This document shows positions 48,132-58,645 of a stretch of DNA of 64,000 nt, piece after piece. The first letter of the stretch is position 1. Each line of letters opens with the position of its first letter. The translations under genes and the position numbers were made by a program. The notes beneath the pieces were generated by a model. The model worked only from the letters and a program-made list of their open reading frames with translations. It had not been told where the DNA came from and made no database searches. The DNA comes from Carposina sasakii (Eukaryota > Arthropoda > Insecta > Lepidoptera > Carposinidae), in the NCBI GenBank assembly GCA_014607495.2, contig CP053159.1:6455501-6519500 (forward strand). Direction: 5' to 3'.

Positions 48132-48194
48132 TTTAATGTTCTTTTTTTTGTGTGATATTATACTTATTGGGAACAGCTGAAATCTGCGTGAATT

Positions 48195-48266
48195 TTATTT
48201 TACAGATCCTCATCCAACCCACTAAGAGTGAGCGCCGTGGGACACGGCTTATGCAGGATGGCCGAG
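48195..48266 (+). other. Pre-LTR segment with tRNA-Leu-like 5' end
   Basis: Follows an acceptor-like TTTTATTTTACAG. It ends CAGGATGGCCGAG immediately before the 3' LTR's TG, matching the 5' end of tRNA-Leu (remembered as GTCAGGATGGCCGAGTGG). The position is that of a polypurine tract, and the sequence is partly purine-rich. Confidence 0.55.
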
Positions 48267-48707
48267 TGTTACAGTTTACAGTCAGCACCACATCATACAT
48301 ATGAATATATAGCGTACCTTATAATATTAATTATTATTATTATATAAAGTCCATTGATTAAAGGCTATATTTTATAAAAGTAGCTATTATGACTCCTGCA
48401 ATATTGTTCTGGGAGGTTGCGATGGTTGTATAAATAGCAGGGTAGAAACTAAATGGTGTCACTTTATTCTTGACTGTTGAGTTTGTAAGACGTTACTCTG
48501 CTCGATCTCTGTTCTATTTAAAACATTGCAACGATATAATCTATTTACGGCGAATCGGGTTTCTTGCTGCTTCTTTCCCCGAATGTTATATCGCCTGAAG
48601 CAGCTTTAACTGTATAAGTGATAAATAAATAGTTCTACATAGCAACTGCGATGTTTGACTCCGCATCCTGAATATACTGCTGCGCCAACGAGTAATCATC
48701 GGTGACA
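48267..48707 (+). repeat. 3' long terminal repeat
   Basis: Identical to the 5' LTR over 441 bp by line-by-line comparison. Confidence 0.85.
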
Positions 48708-48771
48708 TTATACATCAGAATCACACATAGGCTATAAGTTTTACACCGATGAAGTCGCGGGCGGCAGCTAG
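48708..48771 (+). mobile_element. Helitron-like element, 3' piece
   Basis: ATCAGAATCACACATAGGCT, then GATGAAGTCGCGGGCGGCAG and CTAG followed by T. Completes the element started at 42755. Confidence 0.7.
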
Positions 48772-49720
48772 TAGACACATAAAATATATGAAGTTTGAGA
48801 CCTAGGTATCAAAGTATTATTTATTCGTGCGCTAAAGCCTAATGCACATTTATGCACCTTTATTCACCGAAGCGCCTAACTTTATCTCAAAGTAGCTTTA
48901 CCACTTTCGAAGCATACTAGTTTTATGTGGATACCTAGTAGTAGGTCGTGCACAAAGAAATATCATGCACAGCGTAAAAAGGTAATATGACTTACATTGA
49001 AACCGTAAAGGTCCGCAGACACTTTAGAACAGCCTTATGAGAACTAAAACCTGACTGTATCTTACATTATTTTTATGTGTTTTTTAATCTATACAAAGAA
49101 ATATTATATTATATATTTCGCATTCATCTGTCATGCATAAAAGTTTTTGGACAAAAGTGATCTATTCCTAGATTCTATATTTTTTTATTGGAGTTGCCTC
49201 TGATCACCCAGGTGATTATATTCGCGGGTGATCATTGGATACCAGAGTCGCCAATGACCACAGTGGGATAGATTGTAACGTCCATTTTTGTGGGCAAGAA
49301 CGAACATTAGGGACGGTTAATTCTTTCTTATTTTTATCGACTTTATGTAGGTATTTTAAATACATATAATGGACGAAATAAACATTGAAGGCCTCTTCAA
49401 CTGTAAAGAACTAACAAAGCGATGATAACAAGCTACGATATACAAAACTACCTTCTCAAAAATATCAGATAAACTAAGTCGTATTCCATGTTTTTAAAGT
49501 ATAAAACTGCTTGTAACAGGATGTTCCCGTTAATTTCCCAGCAGGACCGTGAATAAAATTTTAACAAAAGAATACGTTTGGAAAGATCAATATCTATGAT
49601 TAGAATAAAAATAGCTTCAACTGTTGGCACACAAAGTTTCGCTGATTTTCTTTAGTTTCGCTGCAATGGGACCTGAAAAGAGGAAAAGGATTCGTATATA
49701 ACAATGTACGTATACATACA
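48772..49720. other. No supported feature
   Basis: AT-rich. GATCACCCAGGTGATTATAT near 49203 contains a short imperfect palindrome only. Confidence 0.4.
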
Positions 49721-49724
49721 CGGC

Positions 49725-49790
49725 TATGTTCCCGAAATGGAGTAGCCATAACTGCAGGGTCACAAAAGAGATCCCACGTCATATTATGAG
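49725..49790 (+). repeat. Interspersed repeat G, fragment
   Basis: CGAAATGGAGTAGCCATAAC and the following TGCAGGGTCACAAAAGAGAT match 54175-54225 and the reverse of 35740-35800. Confidence 0.55.
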
Positions 49791-50074
49791 GGATCATGGT
49801 TTTAAAAAGATGTTTATGTTGCACTTTATGGCTGAAACTGAGGTAGGTAGCTATTTTTGGAAAAAAACTGTAGGTACTTACACTGAAATCACTAAATAAA
49901 AAAAATCCGCATATTGCGTTATGACAATATTTTTGTAAAAACATCACGAATTTGTCTGAAAGCTCAATTCCAAACAAATTATTTCTTTCAGTTGTAAAAG
50001 GCACTGAGATTTATTGAAATGGCATGGGATATTGATGAATAATGGAAAATTTAATATTTCATATATTCGTATAT

Positions 50075-50200
50075 TGGCAGGCTGATTACGTAACTTACAA
50101 AAGCAAAGCCCAAGCAATGCGATAGCGAAAATTGAGAGTATGCAACGTATTTGTGGCATCCACCCACGCCTCCTACTTACACCGCACACTCGCACACATT
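50075..50200 (-). repeat. Interspersed repeat A, copy 2
   Basis: Reverse-orientation relative of 1-190; ends exactly where repeat E begins. Confidence 0.55.
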
Positions 50201-50202
50201 TT

Positions 50203-51320
50203 TAACCGACTTCAAAAAGATAGGTTATCAATTCAATTTTATTTTAATTTTTTATGCGTGTTACCTCAGAACTCCGTCGTTTATGAACCGATTTCAATTT
50301 TTTTTATAATTGGTCATGGTATACTTCCAGATTGGTCCCATATTCACCACATCAGGATCTGATGATGGGATCTTGGAGAAATCGAGGGCAATCCTCAAAT
50401 ATTGTAGGCACATGTAGTCTATTTTTATACTTTTGTTACTGAGCGTATTGATCACCTACATATAAAACATAATATCTGATGATGGAATCTCTAAGGAATC
50501 TAGGGATATCCTCAAATATAAAGGGGCACGAGTAGTCCGTTTTTAGATTTTTATAGAGAATTTTGGTCAGCTACACATAATATAAAGAAAACGAGGGTCT
50601 GATGATGGAACTGCCGAAAAACAGATAGTGGAACTTTTTAGTAACAAAATCCCCCTATGGCAGGGGGAGGCCTACGTCCAGTAGTGGACTGTAATAGGCT
50701 TATGAAGATGAAGATAATTGTGTTAAGTCGTGAAATTGTATGTTGCGTTAAGCCGTGTCCGAAGTAAGATGGTTATAGAGGAAGAGGTAGACATGAGAAT
50801 AACGAGATGACGGATAGTAGGGATGAATGAAAGAAGAGTACCTACATATTGCACCGACCTCAAATTATTGGGAACAGGGCAGGAAGAAGGAGTGTAATTA
50901 TATGTTGCTTAAATGAGAGTGTACAGTAAGTTGTGCTGCCAAATCTCTTATATTCCTCCGAGGCGTGGTACATGTACCGTCGCCACATACGCACTCTAGA
51001 TCGATTCCACCTCAAGTGCCTCCGATCCAGCATGAACGCCAACTTAGTAATATCTAGGAGTAGAAGTGGTCGCCATGACCGAAATCGGTCGGAGGTCATC
51101 ATTATCATCATCATATTGTCAGACGTAAAGTTTCGAAGCCTAGTCCTTTTTCTCTTTTGTCATGTGGCCTATTTAATCATTTGCTGGCATATAAATCTGA
51201 CAATATTATGCCTCCTAAACTTCGTACACGGCTTAACACAATATATATTTGCCCTTTAGTTAAATTTTACTTTAGTAAGTTCGAGCTTTGGGAGGAAGGC
51301 GGTTTTTCGTTTTAAAAAAA
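50203..51320 (+). repeat. Interspersed repeat E, long copy with nested LINE pieces
   Basis: Starts TTAACCGACTTCAAAAAGAT. Contains inverted segments around TCTGATGATGG (50350 and 50475), the RTE tail (50655-50705, GGAGGCCTACGTCCAGTAG) shared with the copy at 58.2 kb, and a LINE fragment at about 50914-51117 absent from that copy. It ends near a GGCGGTTTTTCG motif. Confidence 0.7.
50914..51117 (+). mobile_element. 5'-truncated LINE fragment inserted in repeat E
   Basis: Absent from the sister copy, where CTTATATTGTCAGACG is continuous (58427-58434). One frame reads [19 protein letters not shown] then RFHLKCLRS, the conserved C-terminal region of a non-LTR reverse transcriptase ORF. The segment ends in a (CAT/ATC)n tail. 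It is far too short to be active. Confidence 0.7.
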
Positions 51321-52174
51321 ATATTTGCTATGGTATTGCTTTTGTCTTTTACAAGTCACGTAATTGCCCTGCAAAATAAGCATACCTACCTAATTGTTAC
51401 AATTAAAAAAATTGTATATCTAGTAATTTAGGGATAGGTTACACTTTCTTCCTTCAAAAACCTTACTAATTGAATTACATTAAACGCCTGTTTCGCAATA
51501 TTAAGGTCAACATAACATTCATGCCGATACGCGTGCAAATAACATAAATGTTCATGTTTATGTTCCACATTCGCGTCGGCGTTCAAGGGAGAAAATTTTA
51601 ACTTAACGACACCAATAAACGGTCTCCCCGTACCTCGTTTACACCTTCGTGTAATATTTTCACCGCGCGAACGGAAGCACAGGGTTAGCGATGTATAGCC
51701 CGCCCACATCTAAATGAACACGCGAAAACTCAAAACTAGCATGCCAACCAATGTATATTTCTATAAGGTAGTCCTGCGGATTTACATGGTACTAAATAAA
51801 GTTTCCGTAACCGTATTGGAGTTATAAAGAAACTACCGCCCTTATAAGTGATCTCTAAAACTAAAACGAAGTGTACACGGGAATAATATTAGCCTGGTTC
51901 TGATGAAGTAAGTGGCGCCGCCGTCAGGGTTTGAGTTTATGATTGTAGTTGCAGGTGTCTACTTCCAGGGGAACTTTTATCCGGACAATGCAGGCGGTGG
52001 AAATTTAAATCCTATTTCAGCAACGTGTTTCCCTCTCGAGATTTTTTAAATAACACCCAACGTGCGCTTGTTATAATTTTCGCACTGTAAATATGTTTTA
52101 TTTCGACACAAATATGTTGGCAAATAGGTGTCCCCATTTTTTTAGAAAATACTACGTCTTAAATATGATAAATA
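51321..52174. other. No supported feature
   Basis: A 93-codon minus frame (51709-51428) has no signature I trust and no start context. Confidence 0.4.
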
Positions 52175-52524
52175 TCTATCTATATACATACATATAATAA
52201 AAATGTTACGGATCGCTGTCTGTACATGGAAGATATATGATAAAAATATTATAGGAGTCCTTTTTATCAACGCAATAGTACCCAAATGATTGATTTTTAG
52301 AATTTTTGTCTGTTTGTCGGTTTATCTGTTTGTCTGTGCGTTTGTGCACGCTAATCTCAGAAACGGCAGAACCGATTTCGATGCAGTTTTCAGGAATATA
52401 TTGTGAAAGGTCCCACTTGACATATAGTATACTTTTTATCCCGGGAAAATGTTTTTATCCCGGATAATTTCGACATTTTGTTTTTTCTGTAGTCCACGCG
52501 GACGGAGTCGCGGGCGTCCACTAG
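52175..52524 (+). mobile_element. Helitron-like copy B
   Basis: ACATATAATAAAAATGTTAC near the start and GCGGGCGTCCACTAG at the end, followed by T. Close to copy A. The 794-bp unit begins 8 bp downstream. Confidence 0.65.
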
Positions 52525-52532
52525 TATTAAAT

Positions 52533-53326
52533 AAAAGCGGGTGGGGCTGTGTCGGGGCACACGGCCGTTGGTTTTAACGTGAAACGTCTATGTTAGCGAA
52601 TCGCTTTTAAAGTAAAAGATTGAAATGAAAACAAGATGGACGCTGTTTTAAGTATTTTAATAAAAAAAGAACAGGTACGTAATAGAAACATAAAATACAT
52701 AGCAAATGTTTATATATTTATTGTCACTTTCTGGTTATTTTAAATAGCAGCCGCCCACGACTTCGTCCGCGTGAGGGGGCGTTGTACCCGTGCGAAGCCG
52801 GGCAGGTTGTTGTATAGACTGTAGCCTTCCTTGGTAAATGGGCTATCTAACACTGAAAGAATTTTTCAAATCAGACCAGTAGTTCCTGAGATTAGCGCGT
52901 TCAAACAAACAAACAAACAAACTCTTCAGCTTTATAATATTAGTATAGATATAAATACTGTCCAAATTACACTTATTTTTGTATAAATCAATCGGTTCAA
53001 ATAAACTTGACAAACACACGAAAGAATCACCACGCTATAAAGTCGGAGTCACGAGTTACACTGAATAGAAACAAGCGTGAGCGCCGGTTTCGCACAGTTA
53101 TCGCAGTATCCCTCCCCCGCCGCCCCGCTTGACCCCGACACGAACTCAATGTCATAACAGCGAGCTGACTATATAAGTGAAATATTTACACCACATTTTT
53201 GTTTCTAAGACCAATAGTTTTTTAATTATTAAGGTACGATGATATAGACCTTTTCGTTACGGTCCAGTTTTTAAACCTGGTACCCGTATGTGTCGGCGCG
53301 ATTTTAAAGACGTTTCACGTCAAAAA
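52533..53326. mobile_element. 794-bp repeated unit, copy 2
   Basis: Partner of 39333-40126, exactly 13,200 bp away. Flanking sequence differs on both sides, so the copied segment is bounded. Confidence 0.85.
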
Positions 53327-54165
53327 AGCTTGTTTTAGACTGTAGTATTACTAATCAACAATGGATAGAAGTTATCATAAACTAGAAATCTGTATGACAC
53401 ATGCACAGTAGATAATACGGACTTGGGAAGTAGGCCATACTTTAAATAAAAATAGGCAACTCTTATCACAAATTACGACTGTTTTTTTATGTCATGAAAA
53501 TATTTTCTATCTATACGCTTTTATTGCTGATTGTGAAGTTTTCTTTCTTGATGACTTTGAGGATAAAAATTTATACGTAGGTCTATACTCTGACGGAGAA
53601 TTTTATGATTAAGGAAATTATATTAACATACACAAGCCTATAAAACTTAGATCAAACAGAGAGATTACAAACATGGCCCACCTACGTTCGTGTGGTACCT
53701 AGTCGAAGATGTGAACCCGAAATATAGATAAGTCTTAGTTCACTATTTCATACATTTTTAATGTTACTAAGTATTTAGTTGGATGATAAAGACTTAAGGC
53801 TTTACCTTAAAAAAAACTGTTTCTAACCTATCCCTAAAAGTATATCATAATAAAAGCATCGATTTAAATCCAGAAGTAGTGAAATGGTGCGCACATTCAT
53901 AAATTAGGTACTAGCACGTCACAAACAACTAGGAACTATGTCGTAAAGGTAGTGAGTTGTGGCTGTACTGTGGCGACGACAAGTAGAAAAGTGGCGACAT
54001 TAATCCGATTCCAGCTTCGAACAGCTGGAATAGACGAGACGGAACTAAGCGGGTGATTCCATGTGTTAATAGTACCTACCTACCCACCTGCTTACATACT
54101 TTTAGTCAAAACCATTAGCATTAAAACTGTTGGCAAAAATGTTTAAACTATGCACCGACATTTCA
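53327..54165. other. No supported feature
   Basis: AT-rich, short frames only. Confidence 0.4.
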
Positions 54166-54169
54166 TATA

Positions 54170-54228
54170 GACACGGTTGTGTTCTTGAAATGGAGTAGCC
54201 AGAAATACAGGATCATAAAGAGGTCCCT
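54170..54228 (+). repeat. Interspersed repeat G, fragment
   Basis: TGAAATGGAGTAGCCAGAAA and ATCATAAAGAGGTCCC match 49725-49790. It abuts the large palindrome. Confidence 0.5.
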
Positions 54229-54235
54229 TTGAAAA

Positions 54236-54689
54236 AAAACATAATTTAAAAAATCCAAAAACCCGACTGCGTAAAAAAGAACCAAACTATGTATATAATA
54301 ATAATAAAAAAACTGAAAAGATGAAAACAAGCACTTAGATGTCCAGTGGTCTAGAATTCTATAATATTATTATGGAATTAATAATAATTGAAGAAAATAA
54401 AATATTTTCTAATGATGTAATATAACAACTGAACAGCCAGGATCCATTGAAATATTAATAGCTTGGCTGTCGGTTACTGGATCCCGACTGTTCAGTTGTT
54501 ATATTACATCATTAGAAAATATTTCATTTTCTTCAATTATTATTAATTCCATAATAATATTATAGAATTCTAGACCACTGGACATCTAAGTGCTTGTTTT
54601 CATCTTTTCAGTTTTTTTATTATTATTATATACATAGTTTGGTTCTTTTTTACGCAGTCGGGTTTTTGGATTTTTTAAATTATGTTTTT
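54236..54689. repeat. Near-perfect palindrome, 201-bp arms, 51-nt loop
   Basis: 54236-54436 is the reverse complement of 54488-54689 with one mismatch seen (AAAATAAAAT against AAAATGAAAT). Arms contain CCCGACTGCGTAAAAAAGAA, the start motif of a repeat whose other end (CGCGCAGTCGGGTAAAAAA) is at 55147-55165. Confidence 0.9.
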
Positions 54690-55165
54690 ATTTATTTTAT
54701 ACTTTTTAGTTAATATAGCTACTAATAGGCATCCTTCAAGAAACACGCTCGACATGCTCGGCAGCAAAAAGGTTTCGTCATGCTGCTGTCTAAAAACTTA
54801 TATACGAGAATGGTTTTCAATCGATATAGATCCTAAATGGTTAGTCGAATCGAAAAATGTTGAGAGAAACCTATAAATTATTTTTAAATACCTATTCAAC
54901 GATACCCCAGTCGATATAGTTTGTCGACTTTAATTTTTTTAATTTTTACAAAATGGCGTCCAGTAGTCGCCATATTGCATTTTCACTAACGTCATGTCTT
55001 CAGTGACACTCGCCGGACTAAGAGGAATCGATTGACGTATGAGTCATAAAAATCGGCCGAGGCGTTTGGTTCGTGTAGTGCTTCAAAGGAACATACAAAC
55101 ATACATACATACATAGGCTGTTAAAGACAATACCACTCCTTTGCGGCGCGCAGTCGGGTAAAAAA
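54690..55165 (+). repeat. Body and end of CCCGACTGCG repeat
   Basis: Continues from the palindrome and ends GCGGCGCGCAGTCGGGT, the complement of the start motif CCCGACTGCG. Contains ACATACATACATACATA. Likely a TIR element whose start has been duplicated in inverted form. Confidence 0.55.
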
Positions 55166-55394
55166 GAACGAGTTATTTATACTTTATAAGTTTCGCGTCA
55201 GACGACGAAGTATCGAAAAAATCGCTATTTAGAGACGACCGTCAACGACGTGTGCCCTTATGCGTGTGCCCGCATTCGGGCTGTATACTCGAGCATATCC
55301 CCCTCCGCACCGCGCCGCGCGCCGCATGCCAGGCCACGCCCTATCTTTTTGCTTGCTAACGCATGAGTTGCTTTGCGTTGACGCAGAATTAACA

Positions 55395-55713
55395 TGTTCC
55401 CGTGGGAATTTTGAGAAAAAACGTATCCTATATTAATTACTCCCGTGATTGAAATGAATCTAATGATACCGCATACATATTTTTGTTGTTTAAAGGGAAA
55501 TTTAGAAAAAATATTATTATGTCTTTATCCCGTGGGACTTTTATGATAAAATGTATCCTATGACACTCCCGTAATCAAGACAAATCTAACGATACCTCAT
55601 ACATCAAAATCCATCAAGCCGTTTAGGCTACAGGAGGTCACAAAGGAACAGACATACATACATACTTACATACACTCCCTCAACATTACCCTCCCTCTTT
55701 GGCAGTCGGGTAA
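55395..55713 (+). repeat. Second CAGTCGGGT-ended repeat copy
   Basis: Contains two CCCGTGGGA... segments and ACATACATACATACTTACAT, and ends TTGGCAGTCGGGTAAAAA. Confidence 0.5.
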
Positions 55714-55724
55714 AAAAAATCAAA

Positions 55725-55962
55725 GAAAATTCCTTAAAATTACCAACTTTAAAAATAATAAACTAAAATTACCCTATACAGACTCATTGAAACGATATAA
55801 CCTACTATCGTTAAATTCAAGACGTGTTCTTTTGCAAGTTATGTTATTATATTCACTTTGCTACAATAACATTGATTGCACTAAACTTATAAATGAACTG
55901 TCTTACTGTGTGCCTAGACGAACGGTGCAGCGTTTGGCAAGAGTGAATGCATACATAGTCTA
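55725..55962 (+). pseudogene. Jockey/CR1-like LINE ORF2 C-terminal remnant
   Basis: An open frame of about 78 codons lacking a start reads KRYNLLSLNSRRVLLQVMLL, then a Cys/Leu segment and SYCVPRRTVQRL before a stop. The pattern (paired Arg before a hydrophobic helix, later VPRR) is what I know from the very C-terminus of jockey/CR1-type reverse transcriptase ORFs. No catalytic motif is included, so the family call is tentative. Confidence 0.5.
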
Positions 55963-56930
55963 GATTTAGGAGACATGTAAACATAATTTAATAAATTAGG
56001 ATGGCGTATTGGTGGTATCAATACATTATGCTTACCTATCCACAATTAATGTATCTAATTAAGTATACTTACTACAAACAATTAATGGCTTAGACAGGAA
56101 AATGATAATTAACTTAGAATAACAATATAATTTTACTGATAAGTAAGGTGTATGTTACACTAGCTGGACAGTAACACTTATGGATAATGCGTGCATGATG
56201 TTGTTGGTAGTGCATTTAATACACCATAGGTATATCTAAATTTTTTACTTTTTACTCTACTTTTTTACTTACTCTTACTGTTACTCTTTACGACCTGCAC
56301 GGAAGGAGATGCAGCTGATGTACTCTAGTGAAGCCACGTATCAGGACCTACTTTTCACCTCCTCTACCTCCGCTACCTACCACTGAAGCCTACAATGAAA
56401 CACTATAAAAATACCCGTAAATCATAAAAAGATGGGGAGCAAAACCATACAATAGGTACCTACATAGAGGAAGGAATTTTATCTGAACATCTAACGTGGC
56501 GAACCACTACTGCTGAGATGACTGAATAGGATTGATACGGCTAAATGAACGAACGAACTGTACGTTGCATATTTTACTTCTAAGAACTATGTATTACGAT
56601 TTTCAATAAATAATATTTTAGATATGTACTACTCTTTGGTTTTATTTTCATTCGTTTAAAGAAGGAAATAAATCTAAAACTACACTAGGAATAAAGATAA
56701 CTATATTTCATCCATAGGTCAACTATTAAAAAATACTAAAATATATATTAATGTATATAGGTATACAGTTTTTTTCGGTCTACTGAAAAGTTACCTCGCA
56801 TGTATTTATTACCTTCTTGAAACTGCCAGTTCTTGATATGATGAGTATTAGCCATTTTAATTATTTCAATAGCTACGTTTTTTCAGTAATGCTTCGTGAC
56901 ATAAATTAACTGGAAATGTTATCAATGTGT
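55963..56930. other. Mostly unassigned
   Basis: A fragment of repeat G (GCACGGAAGGAGATGCAGCT) is at 56296-56345. Otherwise AT-rich and featureless. Confidence 0.4.
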
Positions 56931-56937
56931 TTTATTT

Positions 56938-57127
56938 AAAACGTGGATTGCAGAAAAAACCAAATGGAAAAATTATCCGGGATTAAATATTTTCCCGGGA
57001 TAATGAAGGATATGTATTATTCTGGTATGTAAGCTATATTATTGTAAAGTTTTATAAAAATCCAGTAGTTTTTGCATGAAAGAACAACAAACATACATCC
57101 TACCAAAGTTTCGCGTTTATAATATTA
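56938..57127 (-). mobile_element. Helitron-like remnant
   Basis: The minus strand reads ATTATAAACGCGAAACTTTG, a TTCTTTCATGCAAAAACTAC segment and ATTATCCCGGGAAAATATT, as in the copies at 22.5 and 4.4 kb. The CTAG end is lost. Confidence 0.6.
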
Positions 57128-57940
57128 CCTAGTAGGACTTAAGTCATGCCACTATCAGTGAGTTCAGCAAATCATTAAAATTGACACAAGATCATTCAAC
57201 TTAACATCTTGCTTGATTGTGATGTCTTTGGTGCAAAAGCTGTCTCTGAACCCGGCTTTTATCTTATCCAAAATCTGCAATATCTACCTCAACCAAGATG
57301 TGTAAATTTTACTGCGGGTACTGGGATGGTGCCATTAAATTATCCTTTTCCATGAAGCAGATATAAATAGGAGCTGGTATAATCAATACAGTCTTACGAT
57401 CGCTAATAAAACTTATGACTAGCAGCAAAAACTGACTAACTACTTCACTACTGCCTTTTATCATAGTCTATGTACCCCTGCACCTATCAGCCGCATCAGT
57501 TTCTCAACAAATAAGAGTTTTTAGACCAGCTTATATCTACATAAGTTCCATGTTATTCCCCATAAACATCTAGTCATGTCCCTTCCAGAGTCAGTCTTTC
57601 ATCATGGCCGTCGACGGCAGATCGCGTGCCGTGAGATTTATAACTCAATCCAACAATCAGCGAAACTGTTAACTAGCTGACGATAAGGTGTTAGCGATAG
57701 ATCGCGTATATCATTAGTTGGTAAACAAATCGCTCTATTTTTATATATAGGTACATACACGCGAATACTTAAGATTTCTATGCAAATAAGGTAGATTTTT
57801 TTATTATGGGTATAGTTTTACCTTGTGCAATCTTGTTTATGTAATTGTGATTCTTTGTAGGTGATTTCACAGTGATTTAAAAAAGTCATGTACTCGTATA
57901 TAAATAATTATGACTCTCACAGTTTAAATTTTTTACCTAA
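57128..57940. other. No supported feature
   Basis: AT-rich sequence with no shared repeat. Confidence 0.4.
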
Positions 57941-57944
57941 TAGG

Positions 57945-58645
57945 GAGTAAAAATCTAGAAACGGACTACTCGTACCTATTATATTTGAGGATATCCCTAG
58001 ATTCCTTAGAGATTCCATCATCAGATGTTATGTTTTATATGTAATGTAAAAACAGACTACATGTGCCTACAATATTTGAGGATTGCCCTCGATTTCTCCA
58101 AGATCCCATCATCAGATCCTGATGTGGTGAATATGGGATCAACCTGGAAGCATACCATGACCAACTATAAAAAAAATTGAAATCGGTTTATAAATGACGG
58201 AATTCTGAGGTAACAAAATCCCCCTATGGCAGGGGGAGGCCTAGGTCCAGAGTAGTGGACTGCAATAGGCTTATGAAGATGGAGATAATAAGATAATAAA
58301 TTAAGTCGTGTAATTATATGTTCCATTAAGCCGTGTCCTAAGTAAGATGATTATGGTAAGAGGAAGAGGTAAAATGATTGGGAACAGGGCAGGAAGAAGG
58401 AGTGCAATTATATGTTGCTTATATTGTCAGACGTCAAATTTCGAAGCCTAGTCATTTCTCTCTGTGCCCTTTCGTCATGTGGCCGATTTAATAATTTGCT
58501 GGCATCTAAATCTGACAATATTATGCCTTCTAAACTTCGTACACGGCATAACGTAACATATATTTTAGAAAAATTTTACTTTAGTTTTGGCTCATAGGGG
58601 CGGAAGTCGGTTTTTCGTTTAAAAAAAATTATTGAAGTCGGTTAA
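57945..58645 (+). repeat. Interspersed repeat E, copy without the LINE insertion
   Basis: Shares the RTE tail (58213-58275) and the TTGTCAGACGTCAAATTTCG to CGGTTTTTCGTTT segment with 50203-51320. Ends GAAGTCGGTTAA, the reverse complement of the TTAACCGACTTC start of the other copy, so the family has inverted ends. Confidence 0.7.

Larger units (their letters stand above)
42819..48707 (+). mobile_element. Young non-autonomous LTR retroelement, no gag/pol
   Basis: Two 441-bp direct repeats, identical in every base I compared, bound a 5.0-kb interior. The repeats begin TGTTAC and end GTGACA, contain a TATA box and an AATAAA signal, and are followed (5' copy) by a primer-binding-like site. Host sequence from one Helitron-like element lies on both sides, showing that the block is a single insertion. 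The interior has no frame longer than about 100 codons and no RT, protease, integrase or zinc-knuckle motif. Instead it holds two repeat arrays (44865-46470 and 47815-48131). The TGTTAC end and the PBS position suggest Bel/Pao, inferred from termini only. No clear target duplication: CTTAG precedes and TTATA follows. The alternative, a local segmental duplication, does not explain the TG...CA ends, promoter signals and PBS. Confidence 0.8.

Noticed and set aside
42819..48707. Segmental duplication instead of LTR element
   Set aside because: The duplicated blocks have TG...CA ends, a TATA box, a poly(A) signal and a PBS-like site, and a single Helitron-like element is split by the whole unit.
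51428..51709. 93-codon minus-strand frame, His/Cys-containing
   Set aside because: No recognisable domain, no conserved spacing of the His/Cys residues and no transcription or splice signals.
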